Source of the DNA: Tolypocladium sp. Sup5 PDA-1
Lineage: Eukaryota; Ascomycota; Sordariomycetes; Hypocreales; Ophiocordycipitaceae
Assembly: GCA_000750105.3 (NCBI GenBank)
Contig: JPHH03000025.1
Span: 397,079-461,078 of the forward strand
DNA length: 64,000 bases
Direction: 5' to 3'
In this document: piece after piece, positions 12,549 through 26,027 of the stretch
Numbering within the stretch: position 1 is the first letter of the stretch
How the letters are laid out: every line of letters starts with the position of its first letter
The notes under the pieces: generated by a model
Seen by the model: only the letters and a program-made list of their open reading frames with translations
What the model was told of the DNA's origin: nothing
The model's database searches: none
Translations under genes and position numbers: made by a program

Positions 12549-14293
12549 ATCCGTTCCTATTCCTGCACCGTGTGCCAACAAAAACGAACCGGTGATAACG
12601 AACTGGAAACAAGGAGTTGCAGCACAAATACTGTACTCGTAAGTCTCTCATGGCTGCCCCCTCACTGGGTCCTTGATCGTGAGGTGAGATTTCAAAAGCG
12701 GGTCAAACGACCCCCCCAACCCTCGTTCATCTGTCGCCCATCCCATCCCCATACGGAGCTTCTCCTGCGAAACCAAGGAGCCACGACGCCACTCCACGTG
12801 CGAGGAGGGGCCTATCGTCCGCTTCACCATGAGAACTGCGACTGTACGAAGTACAGTACGCGGGGCCGGTCGCCGCATTCTCGCTGACTCTAGTCGGACT
12901 TCTGGTAGTATCGAGTGCTTGTGTGCAATGGTTGGGACCAAAGACGTCGCCCTCAACGAGACGAAGGAAGGAACTCCATCGTGCTCGTAAACCCCAGCGG
13001 CCAAGGGCCACGCACGACCCGGCAGTGTCGGCATGGATAAGGTGTGGCCGGGACAAGGAGCTGACAAGAGATGAGATTTGATGGTGGAGGGCCCGTGTGG
13101 AGGACGTACAGTCCCCGTCCGACGTCGTCGCCGATGTTGCACGACATGCCAATCATGCAGGCTTGCCAGTCAAGCCAATCCACCCAACGGGGGACGAGGG
13201 AGGGGCGGGCGACGAACAGCCGCAGAAACCGGGGAGGCTATCCTGGCAGGCGCTGGCGGCAACAGGGGCCTGGGGCGACACTGACGATGCTGGATTGACA
13301 TTGTTGGTCCCGAGGGAACGGAATCGCAGCGGCATGCTGGCCTGGCCCGATTCCAATGAGCGACGCCAGTGTTCACTTTTCTCGCTGCATCCAGGATGGC
13401 TGTGCGACGAGGCCCACCACGGCCCCATTTCGTGCAACAAAGTCGTGCTGTTGAAGCGTTGGGCCAGCCACCCGCAGGACAAGGCCAGCCTGCAGCTGGC
13501 AGGTAGTCGTGAATCAGCTTGTACTAGTCGTAGATAGCGCAGAGTTCGCATTCAGCCGCGGTTTTTGATGAGGAGGCAAATGCTCGCCCCCGCAAGAGAC
13601 GCCGTTGCGCTGAGGTTGCCGAATTGGATTGTCTCAAACCGTCCCAGTGGCCTGGGACTACGCAGTCAGTACCTTGTACGGAGTACCTGTCTGCTTGACG
13701 CTAGACGCTTGACGCCGCGAGGACATGCCATGCCTGGTTGGGGTCAGGCCCGTCAGGCTGAGTGGTCCTAGACGCCAGTGATGCTCCCACAACGGCCCCG
13801 AGCCTCGAGGGCATGCAGCCAAATATTGGACCTTGAAATTACTGGAGAGCACCCAATCCGATTCCGTGCTCCGTGCTCATAGCGTAGTCGTACTTCGTAG
13901 CTTGGCTGGCCAAAAGATACTGTCGGAAGAGTGGCCTTGTCACGTTAGTGATATTTAATCTCGGACAGAGGATACTTCGTAGATGGCCACATGGAGACAA
14001 ATGGCCGATGGCCCTTTCTGGGACGCACCCGGGGCATTTCGCTTCCGCCGTGCACCGCGGGCTTCATCTGGGATCTCGTGAGACTCTTGTGTAGCCGGCC
14101 GAACGGTCAAGACATCTGGAGACGTAGCGTAGCACAGGTACGAAGTAGACGAGTGGCTGGACAAGGAGCAACGCACCTAATGCAGACACATGACATGTCG
14201 TCTGTGAGAGAGGCGGAGCCGATGCCTAGTAACGGAGCTCGGAGTACGGAGTACGAATAGTGAGGTTGATGTTTGAGGAAATCTCCTTCGTAT

Positions 14294-14307
14294 GAAGTAC
14301 GTACTTC
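14294..14307. repeat. Perfect 14-bp palindrome GAAGTACGTACTTC
   Basis: An exact inverted repeat of the sister word TACTTCGTA/TACGAAGTA. Another TACGGAGTAC copy lies 40 bp upstream at 14245-14254. Confidence 0.75.
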
Positions 14308-17300
14308 GTAGTCCGTAGAGTCCAGCCTCTCACCAGCCCTGGCCTCGGCACTGTCTGCACGGGAAGGCATATCCGTCGCAGGTCTTGGCAGCGTCGACGC
14401 CATGCACTTGCTCGAGTAAGATTCAGATGCTGCCTGCATCCTGCACAGGTTGCCGTCTGAGCAGGAACGCACCTGCCTCAGCTCGCCCACAGGGGTTGGT
14501 TTGCTGTGTGGCTTTCCCTCTCAGGCTCTCACCACACACAGTCCTCGACTCGTGGAGTCGAAACCATCATCACCAACAAGGCAGCTTTCCAGCGACAACT
14601 CACAAGGCCAGATGGTGACATTTCTGCGCGACGACATCTATTGTCGACCTCGTTGGTTTGTTGCCACATGCTCTTCTTATTGATACTCCCTAGCCCCTAC
14701 TCATGCACGAACGCTCCTGCGGATATCCACCAACGACATTGGCGTGACCAAAGCATCCCACATCCCAGTCGACGGGCCCAAACGCGTGTGCGTCGGTACG
14801 AGGATGCGCTTACGTCGTACCACGGAGTATTACTTGTATCTTGCATGCTGGTTCCTAAGCTCGCCGTGCCGAATGCCCGTACTCGCTGGGCAAGAGGCGT
14901 GATTGAGATTTGCCGCGCGTTGGCTGCTCCCTGTTGGTGCTGTGATCTTGGATCTTGATCTGCAACAGAAGACCGCAACTAACTGAAGCTAGCCGGCACT
15001 TCCAACACAGTGCTCGTCGAACCACGTACGACTTCTGTACGATGACGGCCTGCGGCGGTGCAGGCGCACCAAAATCTGCCGCCCAGGGGCCTCTAGCACG
15101 GCTGTCGTCTAGCCTTTTGGCAGCACCCCAGCACGCGGGCAACGAGCGATCGTTGTGGCTGCTTCCCAAAACGCCGAACCCCAGATACGTACAAAGGACG
15201 CCGTCCCATCCTCTTTAGCCTTGGCTTCTGGCGGTGGCGGTAGGATTCCGAAGCCTCACTGTCCGTGCATGGGGCTGACCGTTGGTGGGCGTGGATGTCA
15301 CTCGACTCACACGTATGGATGCTCTCCTGGCACCGCAATGCGTCCGTGTCGACGCTGCGAGGCATACGGATTACGGAGTACGGATACACGGTCGTCAGTT
15401 CCGAGCAAATGAGCACCAGCAGCCTAAGCCAAGTACTGCGCAAAATTCGCTGCTAAACACTCAATCCATCCAAGTATTGTCTTGGTTGGTCGACTCCCGA
15501 TTCGACCATGCAGCCATACTAAAGTTTTTGAGTTTGCGCCACTGTGAGGCCGTCTGCCGTGGCCGCTCTTGAGAGATCGCCGTCTGCAGTCCCGTAAGTT
15601 GACGCGACCGGTCGTTCATCAACGGATCGCACTCTAGCCAGTGCCGGCGCCGAAATTGACGCCATCAGCGGAAAGCAGCCACGCGGTCTACGACCCAGAG
15701 CCTCGCTAGTCGAGGCTCTAGCCATGATTGTGTGTCAGAATACATCTGACTTTGGAAGAGGTGGTGATAAGACGAAACTGGGCATCAATCATTCGTTAGT
15801 CGATTTGACATGGACGGGGTGATGGCCCCGCAACACTCTTCATTTGCACCCCATCCCTGTGCCTTCAATGACCTGGAGTCCTCGAGGCTGGCGCTATATC
15901 TGCCAGAATGTACTTCGTACGGATAGCTGCGAGCTCCCTGCCAGGTGGGAAGCCCAACAAGCGCGGTGCCGACTCGGCGCACCGACACAATGGCACAACT
16001 TGCAGCCCCGTCCAGCATTGTCCGGGACTGTCAACTGTTCCCCGCGCGGTCGGGACAGAGACTCTCTCCACAGTTAAGCCTCTTTTTGATTAGCTGCCAC
16101 GGGTGAGGCGGCTGAGGCAGAGGAGGCGTCGGCGTCGCTTGGTCTCGACAGCCGCAGCGCGGAACATACCGTGCTGGGGCGCGCAGCCACCGTCGCATGG
16201 TCACTCTACCAGCGCTTGTCATGTCGGCGTCGTCCTTGCTTGATCTGGGATGGTGTGCAGGCCAACGAGAGGAGCAATAAGGAGACGACGCCAAACACAC
16301 GCCGTGGTGGCTGTTACAGAGCCAGGACGACTGGCGTCGATACCTCGCCGATTGTGGGGGAGGGACCTGGCGCATGCCGGCAATCAACAACATACATACA
16401 TACGACTCCGTGCTTCTGCTCCGGCCAATGCCACGGTCCCTGCGAGGATGGTCATGAGCTCTGAGACGGGCAAGGCCCTGGGGGTAATTATGGGGAGCAG
16501 GCTTCAGGTATGCGGGCCAGTGTCTACAGCCCTTTGCCAACGTCAAACGCACACTGTCGAGGTTGACACGGCACATCTTGCGCGGCCGGCTCCTCACCTT
16601 TGATCTCATATCCGCCGATCTTGCCTTTCCCAGGGGGTTTCTCCTTCGTGGATCTGTCGTTCCCTGAGCCGGAAGGACGGCTGAACGAGCAAGCAACGGG
16701 CGTGCTGGCACACTCTCCAAATATATTCACTACAACTAGAATCATTTCGGGTAGCCGGCGGACCTGAGTTTGCTTGAGATTCTTGTTCAACGGCACCCCC
16801 CTCCATCCAGCGCCAATCCGATATTTGGGACCCCCGCAGCACCTGCAATGCACCACACACCACCATTGACGCTTCTCATTAGCACCCGTTGACCGAATGG
16901 CGACTGCATGTGCTAACAGAGGAGACAATTGCTCGTGAGCCATTTCCTGAACATCGTCCTTGCCATCCCTGTCTCGTCCATTGCACAGCTGAATCGCGGC
17001 TCCGGCAGGCATTTGAGCTACGCTGACCCTAATTCCTCATCGGATCGGGACTCTAGACCAACAAGCAATCAAGACCGTGGCCCCATGACGATCGAGACTC
17101 TTCGCGGAACTGCTATAAGGTGGCAGGCCGGCAGGCCGGCAACACGGCTGAACCAGGTGTTAGAGTTAAGGTGTTGAGGACATCTTCGCGTTATGCTGGT
17201 GGGCATTACGGAGTGTTCATTCGTACTAAAAAGGCGAGTCGGGTTTACAGGGAATGGAGCACGCAGACTCTGAGACCTGTCATGTCAGGACGGGCACCAT

Positions 17301-20300
17301 GGTGCCTGAGGTGTCGGAGGCCAACAATGGCTGCAGAGTGACAGGTCATCGTAAGCCATGAGGACCGGCAAAGCGGGTTTCCAGCCCTTTCCGAATCAGC
17401 GGAAGCGAAACATGAGAAGAAAGCCACACCTCGATCCCTCCATTTGCGAACGGGCGGCGTGGACGATCCCGCGTGGTGTCCGCATGGTTCAGTCTTGTTC
17501 TAGCAGAGCCGTTGAAAGGACTAAGAGTAGGAGGCTAGAAAAGCGCGCCGCATTGGTGTCTAGCCCATGCCCTTCCGCAAGCTTTCGCCCTGGGACGCGG
17601 CTCGCTTGTCTCAAGGAGCTCCCTGGACACTGGTGTGCTATCCAGGCACCCAGGCCTTTGTGCATTCTTCGGCGATCATCACTTCAGAGTCGCCTTCGGA
17701 AAACTCAGCCCAGCGGCGGACAAGAAAGCCCACCTGCAAGCTACTCGTACTCAACGCTCCTGGGTCGACGAACGAGTGAGGTGGGTGTGGTCCTCCCCAG
17801 TGCGGGTCGCCTGTCGGAGGGCATCCACTTTGGGCCACGGCTCCTCGGTTGATTCATCAATTGTCTCGCTGATGCTTGCGTGGCCAAACTTGCTAGCTCG
17901 CGCCTGTTGGCACTGCATCACGAGCTTGCTTCTTCAATCCTCAGCACGCTGACGGAGGCCCCGATCAGGCCTTGTTCACTACAACACAGAATTCGGGAAA
18001 GCCGTATGTGAACAATGTTGCGCTATCTGGACGCAGTTCAAGTGGCACAATACCTCAACAGGGGTCGACAAGTTGGTTGTATTGAGGCATGGGGACGTGC
18101 TTCTCTGCGAGCCAGGGCTCCCCCAGAAGCAGATCATCTCACGCCGATCCCATTGGGCACATTTGGGAACAGAGCTGACCCTACTAGCCAGATCGAAACA
18201 AGGGTGCCGCAGCTGTTGGGGGAGGACAGTTATCTTGCACTCAGCCGGTGGGAAAGTCGAGGAGGACGTGAGCATAGCGAAAGAGTGAGAAGGACGCAGA
18301 ATGTGCGTCACACACCCCTCCTTCTCGCAATGACATTCCAGTCGGAAGTTTCGCTATCAATTGCAGCGTAATAGCCGCCGCGACTCGAACGGAGGGCTGC
18401 AAGCCGGACTACGGGACTTGATGGCGACAGCCCAGCCAGATGGGCCATGCGGCTGAGTCTATAAACGCCTCGCTCCATGTTCCCAAGCGTTGGGTCGGCA
18501 TGGCTGAGCTTATCCGTGAATGGCGGCGGCTGATGGCGCTGGGGCATCTGCTCGGAAAACGCCTACGGGGTCGTTACTGGCGCCGGCGGTGACAGGATGG
18601 CTTTTGGCGACGGAGGACCTGGCATGGGTTCGTCTGGGGGGTGTGGTAGTGCAGGATGGAGCAACGCCGCAACGGCAGGGATCGCGCTGGTAACTTCTCC
18701 CTTGCGGCCCAAAAAAAGGCTGGACTCCGGCCCGGTTGACGGGTTACACAGTAATATTGGAAATCGTCGAACCTGTGATTCGGGAGGACATGCTGTATCA
18801 GGAGGGCGCCTCTGCGATCTCATCTGGGGAACGACGCACGACGAATGCGCTGCCTAACACGTTGAAAGCGACGAGCGAGGCCGAATTGATGCGTACAAAT
18901 CGTACGGCCGTTTACATACACAGACCAGGTGTTCGGCAACGCCAGTGGGCCTTGCAGCGGACTACGGACTGGGTTCACCCTGTCTATGCCGCTTGTTTGT
19001 TGTCGTCGTTGACTTCGGCCTAGGGGTAGGCTCGTCTTTGTCAAGTTGGACCTCCAGCAGATGGTTCAAAGGGCCACGGGACCCGAGACAAGGTGTCAAC
19101 GAAAGTTGTTGTCGACGAAGTGGAATCGATCTCTTTCGCGGCCAAGCGGCCCACCTCCTCCTTGGGAATCAACGAACACTTGTCAGGGACAATGGGCAGC
19201 CCGGTCTTGAACCAAACTAGCCTTGTCGCCCGGAATGACAATGGTGACTTGGTGATGTCCCTTGGGACGACTGAACAGCGCAACATGCTCAGAGCCAAGA
19301 AGGGAAAAGTCGGGACGACGATGGCATGGGTCTTCCTCCCGCCTGTCTCTCATCTTCCATTTCATACATGCTCACCCGTGCTCTCGAATACCGCAGTGAG
19401 GCAACTCCAAGCTCCTTGAAGGACAGGAAGACCGCACGTATGTCTAATAAGCTGCATACCCGGGCAGGCCGGTGTTGAAGTTGAACGAACACAGGAGCGG
19501 AGCCGAAGTGAGATGCGCTGCTTTTGGCTGGCTAAACGCACCACATCCCCGTTGACCTCAGATATTTGACGACATCGGGCTCTTGCAGGCGTGTCTCCGA
19601 AGGGTTCACGGCTGACTCTCTCTGCCCTCATTCGCCCAACACATTGCTCGACCATTCATTCACTCAGGGCTGGCCAGTCCTGTGGGCTCAGGGCCCACGG
19701 ATGCAAGGCTTGAACGTGTCCAGCCGCCGCGAGCTTATTGATCCTCTTGTCTCTTGGTCGGCAGCGTGGCCAATTTCATTCAGCCACGCGGCCTAGGCTC
19801 GATTGCCTTGGGCGGCGCATCTACAATACGTTCTCGGTTGTCGCCAGTCCGCCAGAGAGAGGCGTGTTGTGGTAGGGCTCCGGGTGCGCCAGCGCGTGCG
19901 CGAGTGCGTGCGTGCGTATGCGCCTCTGCCACCCGCACCCTCGTCGATGCAGGTGCAGATGCATCTGTTGGCTTGTTTTTCGTGTCGCAGCCTGCGTGTT
20001 CGTCGAGCACCCCCGTCCTTTGGAGGTGATTCACAGTTATACGGGATCAGCGCGGTGTGATTTCGTCGTCTCTTCCTTGTTGCGAGATGCCGACATAATC
20101 GTAGGGACGAGAACGGAGAGCCCACAAGGGGGTCCTAGAGGGATTCCGGGGCGAGCCAGCGTATGAGGTGCGTCCCGGTACATTCAAATCTGGAACTTAC
20201 ACGCACATACGAAGTACACGGGCATCAACGTCAGGCCTGCTCCATCCGGCCACCCCTGCCACGGACGACTGGACTCGTACAAACAAGTGCTTCGCACGAG

Positions 20301-22641
20301 CACCGTCAAAGGGCAGGCAGGTTTCTTCCTTTTCTTCCGGTGTCGCATGTATGCGCACACGAGCATGGGGCTGCCGCGGGAAGGGGAGACATCGCGCAAC
20401 ATTCCTCTCCACCGTCCGCGCATCGCTGAATCCCACGCAGTACTCGTAGATGCGCAAGCTCGCATCACCCTCTGGCCGTGCGTCTGTCAATGATTCGGGT
20501 GGTCGCTGGCTGGTCCGTTCGGTGGCTGATTCCATCCCATCAACCCAGGAGAGGGGAGCGCACTTCACACGGTCCCCACCCCCCCGGGCTGGAGTGGGCA
20601 TCCATCCACCCATGGCTACCCCCCCTCTGCGTTCTCCCACACCCCCCCGGACACGTCGAGAGCTCCATCCGTCGAGTGCGTTCTGGCGTTGGAGGGGAGG
20701 CGAGAGGAGAGGAGAGAGTGTGTGTCTTGGGTGTCTTGTGCCTGCAGCACAGCACGCCTTTGGCCTCTGGCAGGCCCCATGCCCCACGCCCCAATCCAAT
20801 CCAATCCCTGGCCATCCCATCCCATCCCAATCCCAGCAGACAGGCCCGGCTGGCTTGCTTCGTCCCAGGTCCAGGTCCAGGCCCGGGGCCAGCCCACCCC
20901 CTGGTCGGTCGAGTCGCCATCGCTGGGCCCTCTTCAGCCCTCCCGAGCTAGCAGCTTGTAGTTCGGCCGCGCGCTGCTGGCTGTCATGGATGGATGTCTG
21001 GCTGTCTGGGTCCGACCTGTGCTCGAGCTGTACTCGGTACGAGTAGGAGCAGTCCGTACTAGAGATCCCGTCGCAGCCCATGGCCCTGCCAGACCACGCT
21101 AACTCAAAGGACGCACCCCCAGCGCAAGAGAGCAGCTTGACTGCCAAGATGCGTGCGGGCTAGACTGTACCCGAGGGGAGAGAGAGACAAGGACCCCGGG
21201 GTCACGGAAAGTGCGCCAGCGGGTGACGGGGAGAGATATATACATTGCGTGTTGCTCTTTGTCGGTCGGCGCGCAGAGATAGAGAGACAGACGCGAGAGA
21301 GACAGCGAGGCACGCAGCACGCACGCTCCCTCACACGCCATCCGTGAACGACACCGTCGAGCGCATGCAGACCGCAGTACTCACTCGTACACGCGCGTAT
21401 AGTTTGAAGCGCTGCTGAGGTAGGTCGAGAAGCGTCCGACAAACCTTATCACCGGCCTCTGTCCCTCCGCTTCACCCACGACTTCCGGCGACGGCGACAA
21501 CCACTGGCACCTGATAGGCAGACATACGGCGCTGTGCCTATTGCAGCATCTTCGCAAGTTCAGCCAGCACAGCTGCGCAAGAGGTGGTGGTGCGCGCGCT
21601 TCGCTTCACTTGCTCGTGCTCACGCAAGTGGGCTCCTGAGCCTTTAAGCTTTGGACCTTGACGACAGAGTCCAGGCGGCACCAATCTCGCCGCCCATCGA
21701 TCCATTCTCGCTTGACTGCCTGGAACTCGCGGCGCAAGACCTGGCCTTTTCCAGTGGCGGCGAACCGGAGAAAAGGCGTATATTAAGAGAGACAAGCTTT
21801 GGTCCCGCACGTCTTTATTTTGACCCTGAGGCTGCCGGCTGCCAGAGACCAGAGACTGCAGGAGACAGCGACGTGGAATCCATTCATTCCATCTTTGCCG
21901 GCCCTGCTCCCTACGCACGTCAACTTCCAAGCCCCTCCAAGACGCCGTTCCCGGAAAGGCACCCATACATACCCATACATACCCATTCGACACTCCCGTC
22001 AGCCAGCAGCCACGACCCGAAGGGACCTGCAAGCCTCTTTCCTGCTCCTCGCAACCGACCGCGAACGGCTGGAATTTCTCTCTCCATCCTCTCTCCTGCC
22101 CCTGGAGCTGCTGCTGCATCGCCCCTTCACCACCAGCCAAACGACCCTGGCGGAGACACCTTGGGTGAACAGCATCAACGAAATCGCTTGCACGGCATTT
22201 TTTTGCGACTCTGGTATTGCTCTGCCCTGCACTGCTCTACTCGCCGCTGCACGAGGACGACGACGCAGAAGCGTGGCGCGCGACGACGCAGCCCGAACCG
22301 AACTTACCACCCTCACCACGACCCGCCTCCCCTACCCGTACTCTTCCACCACTGCAACTGAGCAGACCCCGTCCTCGTCCTGCTACCTCGCACCCCAACT
22401 GCTCGGCAAGCCATCTCAGCCAGTGCTACACAGCATTGAACCAACCCGTTCTCCTCGTCCGCCTCCATCTTCCCTCTGCTGCTACTCTGCCGCGCATCTC
22501 CTCGACCTGTCGCCGCATCGCCGCCGACACTGTTTGAACTGACGCCTAACTCGAAAGGCTCGTGGCTCTGTTATCAACGGCCAGGACGGAAAAGGTCGTC
22601 TACTAGCGGTTGAACCAAGTTCAGCCTCCCGATTTGGCGCA

Positions 22642-23997
22642 ATGGAGAACTCGAGCTTCTCGTCGCGCCGCGCGGCCGCAGGCTCCTTGCCTGCCTTCTC
22701 TCTTCCTCCTCCCAACGCCTCGGAAGTTCCCAGTATGGCCCTCCTCACCAACCACGTCCCCCGCTCTTCGTCTCCGTTTGGCTTTGTGTCTTCCGGGTCT
22801 CTGACCTCGTCTCCAGGAGCCGGCGACGGCCTCAGCCCCAGCCTGTCGAGCGTCAACACGGCCAGCTCGCAGGGCTCGCAGGCTCACACCAACCTCCAGT
22901 ACACATACAGTGGCCAGGTCCACGGCGGGTGGCCCACGCCCGGCAACTCGTCTTACCATGTAAGCTCTGCTGCGCACGCCCAGCAGCCGCTGGGCCAGCC
23001 TCCCTACGGCGGACGCACCTCTATGTACGGCCACCAGCAGCAGCCCAACATGGGCTTCGGCAACCCGCGAAGCTCCCAGTCTCCCGCCACGGGAGGAGAG
23101 GGACTGCCGGCGCCACCGTACGAGAGCGTGCATCAGACGTTCAGCACCCCCATCCCCGGCGGAGGCGGCGGCGGTGGCGGCCAAGACGGCCACCACAGCA
23201 TGTCGCCGGGCCAGGGCACACACGGCGGCGCCATGCTGACGGGCCATAACTCAACGCAGCCTCCCACGCCGTCGACGGCGCCGGCTCCCGTCGACCCCTA
23301 CTCCCACACGAGACCCCCGAGCAACCCGAGCTACTACGCCGTCTCGAGCCAGTCTCAGCAGTCCAGCTTCCCCTCGTACGCGCCTCACTCGCAGCACTCA
23401 CCGACCAGCACGGGTCCGGGATCCCGCATGGGCTCCATCTCGAGCCAGCCCCCGCACCCGAGCATGGGCCCGCCTCCCGGGTCCTACCGGCCGTACGGCG
23501 CCTACCAGCACATGCCCCAGACGATGAACGGACCCGTCATGTCCAACATCCACCAGCCCGGTTCCCAAATGGCCGTGATTCCAGGCATGGGGATGCAGCA
23601 GGCGTATGGCGGCCACCCGCTCATCTACGGCCATCACAGCCAACCCCAGCAGCAGTCTGAGCGCCCCTTCAAGTGCGACCAATGTACGCAGTCCTTTAGC
23701 CGGAACCATGACCTGAAGCGCCATAAGCGGATTCACCTGGCCGTCAAGCCCTTCCCTTGCAACTACTGCAGCAAGAGCTTCTCGCGCAAGGATGCCCTCA
23801 AGGTCAGTGCTTCCCCTGTGCCCACGTGCCAACTTGGACGACATGGCTCTTGAGCGCAACCACTAACAGTCTTGCAGAGACATCGCCTAGTCAAGGGCTG
23901 CGAGAACAAGGTCAACGAGAACGCCGGCGGTGACGGCGCGGGAGACCGAGGCGGCGATGTTGACGACGATCGTTCTTCAGCCGGCAAGGAGACGTAA
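22642..23997 (+). CDS. C2H2 zinc-finger transcription factor with two C-terminal fingers
   Basis: Two exons, 22642-23802 and 23878-23997, encode 426 residues. Residues 1 to about 335 are low-complexity and rich in Ser, Pro, Gly, Gln and His, including a glycine run, as in many fungal activators. The first finger (CDQC...HDLKRHKRIH) is canonical C2H2. The second (CNYC...RHRLVKGC) ends His-x5-Cys, so it is a C2HC variant. The intron cuts the second finger right after DALK, in phase 0. An acidic Asp/Gly tail follows. The linker LAVKPFPC between the fingers is one residue longer than the TGEKP type. Databases often call such proteins EGR-like; the exact orthologue is not recognised. The long C/T-rich leader upstream suggests a regulated 5' UTR. 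Confidence 0.9.
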
Positions 23998-25280
23998 GGG
24001 AGATGGGGAAAAGCCACGGGGTCAACAGCACCGCGCAGACGACGACACGCAAACACCACATAACACGCAAGTATTTTTGATTACAAGCAATACCAAAGTT
24101 TGGCGGGCACCGACAGGATTGGGATACCGGGGCATTCGGCGTATTGGAAACTGGTTGAACGCCCCCCTCGCACCGGGAGTACTCGGTCGACTTTTGGGGG
24201 GAGATGCGCGGCAACTGGGGCCGCGCATTGGCGAGATGAGGGTGCATGGTACTTTGTTCGTTTGTCTGGACCAAGAGAAGATTGGGTCGGTTTCGATACC
24301 ACGGACGGACCGGGGAGGGTTTGGCGGATGTTACGGTTTGCCCTTATGGGGGACATGGGATTTGACTAATTGCGCTGGGCCGAGTTTTGGATACGGGCAA
24401 AGACGGGCCCCTTTTCACGGGAAAGGGAAAGGGGGTTGGTGTTGTTGCGTCTGGTCTGATACTCTTGGGCTCGGGGACCACTGTACTTGTGCGATGCTTG
24501 TAGAGTTTTTTTTTTGTTTACACATTTTTGTTGAGGAAAGGGGGACGAAACGAGTGCTGATGCCGACAAGTTGCATGTGTTACTATACGATACCACTTGG
24601 GTACGGACCTACTCTGCCGGTACTTTCTTGCTCGTGGCGTTTGGGAAGGTTGATTGTTGGGAGGTAAACAGTCACTTGAATTTGAATTTGGCGGTGAATA
24701 TTCGAGGTATGGGTGAATATTGTGTGAATGTCTGTGCATGATGGCCCTAGATGTATTTGCCGCCTCTTGGAGTTCAACGGGATGTGTGCGTGTGGTGTGG
24801 CCACAAACTACGTGGTTGTCGGCATCATTCGCATTCGCTCTGCAGTACGAAGTAAAAGCACGCCTTTTTATGTAAACCTTGTTTGCTCTTGTCGTTGTTT
24901 CCCCAACTCAAATACATTGTGCACGTAAAGCGCCAAAAAAAGAAACACCAAGAAGCAGTTACAGTTCTTGACGCATTGCAACCCGTCGATTTACTTTGCG
25001 ACTCTTTGGCATGTTGCATTGGAGACTTTGGAGTTGGACGGATGGACGGAAGTGTCTCAATTGAGCTGGGCGCTAGCGGCTGCCAGCTGGGACGTGGCGC
25101 GGTCGCTGGCGGAAGAGGCAGTCGGGCGGGTGGGGGGGAGGCTTTTGGCGGAGGGCTAGGAGGGTTACATGGGGCGAAACCTGACGGCGGGAGGATTCTG
25201 GTGGCTGGAATCCACTCCGGGGGAGAGAGAGTTAATTGGGGCTCTTGGTCTGTGTGTCCTTTTTGGCTTTTATGCGGTAA

Positions 25281-25316
25281 TGGTGGTGGTGATGGCGGCG
25301 GTGGTGGTGGTGATGG
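25281..25316. repeat. (TGG)n-like microsatellite
   Basis: Imperfect trinucleotide array of TGG/TGA/CGG units on the plus strand. Confidence 0.7.
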
Positions 25317-25457
25317 AAGCGAGTCTGTATTGGATGGAAGCTGCCTACATACGGCACGGCAGATGGGATCGCCGCGAGTGAATGGCGTGACTTGTGCTGC
25401 GGAGGTGGCCGATCGGGTTGAGGTGGTTGCCTTGCCATGTAGATTGACTGCCTGCCA

Positions 25458-25464
25458 GATTGAT

Positions 25465-25496
<32 letters not shown>
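25458..25496. repeat. (TGAT)n microsatellite
   Basis: About nine tandem copies of a GATT/TGAT unit with one variant (GATC) near the start. Confidence 0.9.
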
Positions 25497-25992
25497 GGTT
25501 GAGCGGATCGTCCATGGGCCATGGCCGATCTGGCATCCCGTAGCCTCCCGTCTACACCCATCCATGGCGGCGACGAGATGGCGGCGTGTGGTTAACCAAA
25601 CGAAACGGAGGCGCATGTAACTGTACGAACAGAAGACGCATGCGCTCTGCAACTTCCCGCGAACCTGAGTTGTGCCCGTTCAGCGGCCGAGCCCAAACCA
25701 AGTAAAGACCCTCGGCCTGTGGCTGGCTGCGAGGCCCTGCCCGCCCTGGCTTGTACGCTGCAGGCGTCCATCCTCAGGGACCCTCAGCTCGCAACCCTGC
25801 TCAGCTCACCGTTTCCCACGGAGCCCTACGAGTAATACCGAACCTTCCGCCTCGCCCTGTTGCCTTCTGTCATTTCGATGCCTTGAATCAGCCAGTTCAC
25901 TGTCGTACGGAGGACGCTCCGATGCACGTCGTCCCGATTAGGCTTGCTGTCCGTGCGCGCATTCATCAGCTCGCTCGGCACGACTTTCCGAT

Positions 25993-26027
25993 GGCCGTGG
26001 GCCGTGGGCCGTGGCCGTGGCCGTGCC
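25993..26027. repeat. GGCCGT(G) tandem repeat
   Basis: Five units of GGCCGTG or GGCCGT in direct order, a hexa/hepta-nucleotide minisatellite. Confidence 0.8.

Larger units (their letters stand above)
10542..22641. other. 12 kb gene-free stretch
   Basis: No gene, transposon or RNA could be supported over 12.1 kb. Open frames are numerous but short, overlap on both strands, and have no recognisable domain. The stretch holds many copies of short palindromic words built on TACTCCGTA and TACTTCGTA (12533-12548, 13677-13686, 14245-14254, 14294-14307, 15372-15381, 15910-15920). The last kilobase (about 21500-22641) is C/T-rich with TATA-like words near 21238 and 21779, and is probably promoter and long 5' leader of the zinc-finger gene at 22642. 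The 316-codon minus-strand frame at 20197-21147 lies in simple G/C-rich sequence and was not accepted. Confidence 0.6.

Noticed and set aside
20197..21147. 316-codon minus-strand frame
   Set aside because: Runs through simple G/C-rich and TCCCA-type repeats; the product is Gly/Trp/Arg-rich without any recognisable pattern.
22621..23247. 208-codon minus-strand frame over the zinc-finger gene
   Set aside because: Shadow of the low-complexity N-terminal part of the real gene.
25345..25561. Ser-Ile-Asn-Gln repeat peptides
   Set aside because: Pure translation of the TGAT microsatellite.
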